Below, piece by piece: positions 60,471 to 64,000 of a stretch of DNA of 64,000 nucleotides. Position numbers and translations under genes: made by a program. Source of the stretch: Uliginosibacterium sp036017065 (GTDB lineage Bacteria > Pseudomonadota > Gammaproteobacteria > Burkholderiales > Rhodocyclaceae); assembly GCF_036017065.1 (NCBI RefSeq), contig NZ_JAYXHR010000001.1:62001-126000 (forward strand), read 5' to 3'. The number at the start of each line of letters is the position of its first letter. The stretch's first letter is position 1. Below the pieces are notes generated by a model. It saw nothing but the letters and a program-made list of their open reading frames with translations. It did no database searches and was not told where the DNA came from.

Positions 60471-61547
60471 ATGTGCGAACGTCATGGTCAGGCCTTCTCG
60501 GCCCTGCAATCCCGACTCGACCGTCGTGGTTTCCTGAAGTCGCTTTCCGTCGGCGGGGCGCTCGTCGCGATGCCGATGGGCATGGCGGCGATGCTGGGCA
60601 GCGGCGAGGCCGCTGCCGCCGGCGTCACGAAGGTGAAGGCCACCCACGGTGCCGGCCTGTGCAACCTCGGCATTTTCCTGGCCAAGCATCGCCAACTTGC
60701 CAAGGGCGACGGCGTGGAGCTGGAGTTCGTGGTCACGCCGACCAATACGGACATCGTCACCCTGTTCGGCGTGGGCGCTGTCGACATGTCGATGATCCCC
60801 TATTCGAACTTCCTGTCGCTGTACGACGCGGGCGCGCCGGTGCGCATCGTCGCGGGGGGCGGCGTCAATGGCTGCCTGGTCGTGGCGCGCGACGGCATCA
60901 AGAGTGCCGCCGACATGAAGGGCAAGACGCTGGGCACCTTCCAGGCCGACACGCTGGAGGTGCTGCCCTACGACTGGCTGAAGAAGGCCGGGCTGAGCTT
61001 CAAGGACGTCAAGATCCGCTACTTCAACACCTCGCCGGAAATGGCGCAGGCCTATATCGGCGGCGCGGTGGACGCGATCTGCGCGGTGGAGCCGTATGCG
61101 GCGCAGACGGTGGCGGCGCGCAAGGGCTCCAGCATCCTCACCGACGGCACCGACCTCTACGGCAAGCAGTACGCCGACTGCGTGCTGGCGGTGCGCGCGC
61201 CGATGCTGGAGAAGCAGCCGGAGGTGGTGCGTGCGGTCATCAAGGCGCTGATGACCGCGCAGCAACAGGCCGAGCAGAACCGCAGCGCGGCGCTGAAGGA
61301 TACGGTCGGCACCTACTACAAGACGACGATGGAAGCGGCCAGCCTGGCGGCCGAGCGTCAGCCGGTGATGATCGACCAGCGCAACCAGACGCAGTTCATC
61401 CTGGCGCGTGCGCAGTCCATGAAGGAGATGGGTTACCTCAAGAAGGTGCCCGACGAAAAACTCTTCGACTGGGCGCCACTCAACGCGGTGATCGCCGGCA
61501 ACAAGGCGCTGTACGACAGCCTCAGGCTGAAGTCGGCCGTGGCCTGA
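60471..61547 (+). CDS. NMT1/THI5-like ABC transporter substrate-binding protein
   Basis: This 358-residue periplasmic protein begins with a twin-arginine-type signal (DRRGFLKSLSVGGALVAMPM, about 17-36). The mature part has the SsuA/NMT1 pattern (HGAGLCNLGIFLAKHRQL, GAVDMSMIPYSNFLS, GTFQADTLEVLPYDWLKKAG, VEPYAAQ). The family binds sulfonates, nitrate, bicarbonate or thiamine pyrimidines. The amidohydrolase at the end of the operon suggests a nitrogen heterocycle, but this is inference. The ATG at 60471 has AGGTGA 6 nt upstream. Confidence 0.9.
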   Translation: MCERHGQAFSALQSRLDRRGFLKSLSVGGALVAMPMGMAAMLGSGEAAAAGVTKVKATHGAGLCNLGIFLAKHRQLAKGDGVELEFVVTPTNTDIVTLFGVGAVDMSMIPYSNFLSLYDAGAPVRIVAGGGVNGCLVVARDGIKSAADMKGKTLGTFQADTLEVLPYDWLKKAGLSFKDVKIRYFNTSPEMAQAYIGGAVDAICAVEPYAAQTVAARKGSSILTDGTDLYGKQYADCVLAVRAPMLEKQPEVVRAVIKALMTAQQQAEQNRSAALKDTVGTYYKTTMEAASLAAERQPVMIDQRNQTQFILARAQSMKEMGYLKKVPDEKLFDWAPLNAVIAGNKALYDSLRLKSAVA

Positions 61548-61563
61548 TGGGGGATCGTCAATC

Positions 61564-62481
61564 ATGTCCGTCATCGAAATCGGGACCACGGTCCGGCCAT
61601 CGGCGCCCGCGCCGCTGCGACCGCCCGCGGCGCTGTCAGTGCTGATGCGCCGCTTCATGCAATGGGGCCAGCGGGTGCTGTGGGCGCTGGCGTCCATCGG
61701 CATCGTCATCGGCGTCTGGGAATATGCCGCCTGGGCAGGCTGGGCCGATCCGCTGCTGATGCCCGCGCCGCATGTCTTCCTCGGCAACTGGCACGAGCAG
61801 CTGCGCTTCTTCGACATGGCCAACACCATCGGCTCGGCCGGCGAGGGCGGCAGCTGGCTGGCGGTGCTGAGCGTGGTGGCATGGACGTCCATGCGGGTCT
61901 TCGTCGGCCTCGCGCTGGGCTTCGTGCTCAGTGTCGCGGTGGGGCTGCTGATCCGCTACAACACGCTGTTCGGCAAACTCACCCTGCCGGCGGTGACGAT
62001 GTTCGCGCCGATCTCGCCGGTGGCCTGGCTGCCGGTGGCGGTGTTCCTCTTCGGCATCGGCGACAAGCCGGCGATCTTCATGGTGTTCATCGCGATCTTC
62101 TTCGTGATGGTGATCGCCACGCTGGCGCAGATCGACGAGGTGCCCAGGGCCTACATCCAGGTCGCGCGCATCATGGGGGCGAGCAAGCGGCAGGTCTTCC
62201 GCACGGTGATCCTCCCCGCCATCCTGCCCGGCCTGTTCGTCACGCTGCGCATCAACCTGTTCGCCGCCTGGATGGTGGTGCTGGTGGCCGAGGCGGCCGG
62301 CGTCGGCAGCGGGCTGGGGCAGATCGTGATGATGGCCCGCAACACCTTCAACGCGAGTCTCGTGTTCTTCACGATGACCCTCATCGGCCTCACCGGCTTC
62401 CTGTTCGACCAGGCCCTGCGCCTGGTACAGCAGCGCATGCTGTGGTGGGCCGACAACCACACGGCGGGGAGGGGCGCATGA
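61564..62481 (+). CDS. ABC transporter permease (SsuC/TauC type)
   Basis: A 305-residue inner-membrane permease with about six helices. The EAA-type loop that contacts the ATPase is AYIQVARIMGASKRQVFRTV (about 196-215), and FAAWMVVLVAEAAGVGSGLG follows near 235-254. It forms the channel for the binding protein upstream. The stop overlaps the ATPase start by 4 nt. Confidence 0.93.
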   Translation: MSVIEIGTTVRPSAPAPLRPPAALSVLMRRFMQWGQRVLWALASIGIVIGVWEYAAWAGWADPLLMPAPHVFLGNWHEQLRFFDMANTIGSAGEGGSWLAVLSVVAWTSMRVFVGLALGFVLSVAVGLLIRYNTLFGKLTLPAVTMFAPISPVAWLPVAVFLFGIGDKPAIFMVFIAIFFVMVIATLAQIDEVPRAYIQVARIMGASKRQVFRTVILPAILPGLFVTLRINLFAAWMVVLVAEAAGVGSGLGQIVMMARNTFNASLVFFTMTLIGLTGFLFDQALRLVQQRMLWWADNHTAGRGA

Positions 62482-63311
62482 GTATCGTCGGCAAGAAGAT
62501 TGCGAACGAGGCTGCGAACGAGACTGCCAATGCCATCGAATGCCGCGGCGTCGGCAAGATCTGGAACGCGGACACCGCAAAGCCCTTCGTGGCCCTGCGT
62601 GACATCGACCTCGCCGTCGCCCCGGGCGAGTTCGTCGTGCTGCTGGGGCCCTCGGGTTGCGGCAAGAGCACGCTGCTCTACCTGCTGGCGGGGCTGGAGT
62701 CGCCCACCAGCGGTGAGCTGCTGAGCGAGGGCGTGCCGATCACCGGTACGAGCCCGCAGCGCGGCATGATCTTCCAGGAAGCCTCGTTGTTCCCCTGGCT
62801 GAACATTCGCGACAACGTGGCCTACGGCCTCGCGCTGCAGGGCATCGACAAGGCGAGGCGTGACGAGGCGGCGATGGCATTGCTGTCGCGCGTGGGCCTG
62901 CAGGACTTCTGGAGCAAGCGGCCATCGGAGCTTTCCGGCGGCATGCGACAGCGTGCGGCGATGGCGCGCGCGCTGGCCATGCAGCCCAAGGTGCTGATGA
63001 TGGACGAGCCCTTCGCGGCGCTCGACATCCAGACCCGCGCCAAGATGCAGGACTACCTGCTCGACCTGTGGCGCGAGAGCGGCGCGTCGATGTTGCTGGT
63101 GACGCATTCCATCGAAGAGGCCATCGGCCTGGCCGACCGCATCGTGGTGTTCACCGCCAGGCCGGGACGGGTGAAGACGATCGTGCCGGTGGCGCTGCCG
63201 CGTCCGCGCAATCCACGCGACCCGGCATTCCATGCGCTGCAGGACCGGCTGGCGGAGTTGCTTGCCGACGAGGTCGACCGCGCCTTCGCCGAACAGGAGG
63301 CCGTGCGTTGA
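62478..63311 (+). CDS. ABC transporter ATP-binding protein (SsuB/TauB type)
   Basis: A 277-residue ATPase with Walker A GPSGCGKST (about 57-65), the signature LSGGMRQRAAMARAL, Walker B VLMMDEPFAALD and a switch His in LLVTHSIEEA. It powers uptake with the permease. The ATG overlaps the permease stop (ATGA). Confidence 0.95.
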   Translation: MSIVGKKIANEAANETANAIECRGVGKIWNADTAKPFVALRDIDLAVAPGEFVVLLGPSGCGKSTLLYLLAGLESPTSGELLSEGVPITGTSPQRGMIFQEASLFPWLNIRDNVAYGLALQGIDKARRDEAAMALLSRVGLQDFWSKRPSELSGGMRQRAAMARALAMQPKVLMMDEPFAALDIQTRAKMQDYLLDLWRESGASMLLVTHSIEEAIGLADRIVVFTARPGRVKTIVPVALPRPRNPRDPAFHALQDRLAELLADEVDRAFAEQEAVR

Positions 63312-63363
63312 GCGACACGCGGCGCAAGGCTGCGCCGCGTGTCCGTTCCACAGGACAACACCC

Positions 63364-64000
63364 ATGAAAGAAACCACACCGCTGCTCATCCGCAACGCCC
63401 GCGTGCTGAGCCTGGACGATGCCGGCCGCGAATGGCCGTGCGCCGACATCCTCGTTCGTAACGGTCGCATCGCGGCGATCGGCGAAGGGCTGGAAGTGCC
63501 GGCCGATGCGCAGGTCATCGAGGCCCGGGGCCAGCTCGCCATGCCAGGGCTGATCAACGCGCACTTCCATTCCCCGGGCAATTTCCTCAAGGGGCAGCTC
63601 GACGGCTATCCACTGGAAATCTTCATGCTCTACGAGGTGCCGCCGCTGGCCTCGCAGGGGGACGCCTCCCGCTTCGCCTACCTGCGCACGCTCATGGGCG
63701 CGCTGGAAATGCTGGAGCGCGGCATCACCACCGTGCACGACGATGCCTATCACGTGCCGGTGGCCAGCGAATCCGGCATCGACGCGGTGATGCAGGCCTA
63801 TGCCGATGCCGGCATCCGCGCCACCGTGGCGATCGATCAGCCCAACATCGTGGAGTACGACAAGTATCCGTACCTGAAGGATCTCCTGCCCGCCGACATG
63901 CGTGACGAGATGGAGCGTGCGCCACGACAGGATGCACGTGAGCTCCTCGACCTCTATGGCTACCTGCTGCGCCGCTGGCATGGCGCGGAGCAGGGCCGGC
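63364..64000 (+). CDS. Amidohydrolase, cytosine deaminase/chlorohydrolase type (partial)
   Basis: The gene runs off the right edge; 212 residues are visible. It has the amidohydrolase-superfamily start (LLIRNARVLSLDD, ILVRNGRIAAIGEGL) and GLINAHFHSPGN, with the metal-binding H-x-H pair at about residues 65-67. Relatives deaminate or dechlorinate purines, pyrimidines or triazines. Lying 52 nt after the ABC genes, it probably processes the imported compound in the cytosol. Confidence 0.85.
   Translation, partial: MKETTPLLIRNARVLSLDDAGREWPCADILVRNGRIAAIGEGLEVPADAQVIEARGQLAMPGLINAHFHSPGNFLKGQLDGYPLEIFMLYEVPPLASQGDASRFAYLRTLMGALEMLERGITTVHDDAYHVPVASESGIDAVMQAYADAGIRATVAIDQPNIVEYDKYPYLKDLLPADMRDEMERAPRQDARELLDLYGYLLRRWHGAEQGR

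Overview
The window is high-GC chromosomal DNA with tightly packed, often 4-nt-overlapping genes. The gene families (ApeR-ApeC aryl polyene operon, stand-alone RnfB next to pyrD, short tandem flagellins, Maf plus nonulosonate genes, NMT1-type ABC transporter) and the intergenic hairpin repeats suggest a motile betaproteobacterium, perhaps Rhodocyclales. The genus cannot be settled from sequence alone.

Region 1 (1-8.8 kb): a trehalose module. otsA encodes a membrane-anchored trehalose-6-phosphate synthase; otsB and the start of a small membrane protein gene lie downstream, and a GH15 glucoside hydrolase is divergent from them. A likely pyrD-rnfB-oxidoreductase operon and a lipoprotein gene follow.

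Region 2 (8.8-23.4 kb): an almost complete aryl polyene (APE) pigment operon on the minus strand, read apeC-D-E-F-G-HI-glycosyltransferase-J-K-L-(repeat island)-M-N-O-P-Q-R. It covers starter activation, two ACPs, KS/CLF, ketoreductase, dehydratases, lipid-anchoring transferases, a LolA-like carrier, an MMPL exporter and a lipoprotein. No methyltransferase, aromatic ammonia lyase or chorismate lyase is present in the window.

Region 3 (23.6-34.3 kb): a cation efflux gene, then flagellar genes ycgR, flhB-like, fliK, fliT, fliS, fliD, flaG and four tandem flagellins.

Region 4 (34.3-53.5 kb): a flagellin glycosylation island on the plus strand. A Maf-type glycosyltransferase has a near-consensus sigma-28 promoter. 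A nonulosonic acid pathway of legionaminic type follows (LegB, LegC, NeuC/LegG, NeuB/LegI, NeuD/LegH-like, PtmE-like, LegF-like), together with an ATP-dependent N-acetyl-sugar amidotransferase and its HisH/HisF-like ammonia supply pair, an acetyltransferase, a class III aminotransferase, an SDR and a PseG-GNAT fusion. A low-GC HEPN-type gene and a small membrane protein sit between legB and legC. Three kinds of intergenic repeat break up this island.

Region 5 (53.6-64 kb): a DUF3141 alpha/beta hydrolase, a TPR-glycosyltransferase, a KDPG-type aldolase and a sugar kinase (Entner-Doudoroff-like), a possible 61-aa small protein, and an NMT1-type ABC transporter followed by an amidohydrolase cut by the window end.

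Most notable: the nonulosonate island has a HisF homologue that lost the cyclase Asp11 but kept Asp130, and it mixes Leg-type and Pse-type enzymes. It probably makes an amidine-bearing nonulosonate for flagellin.
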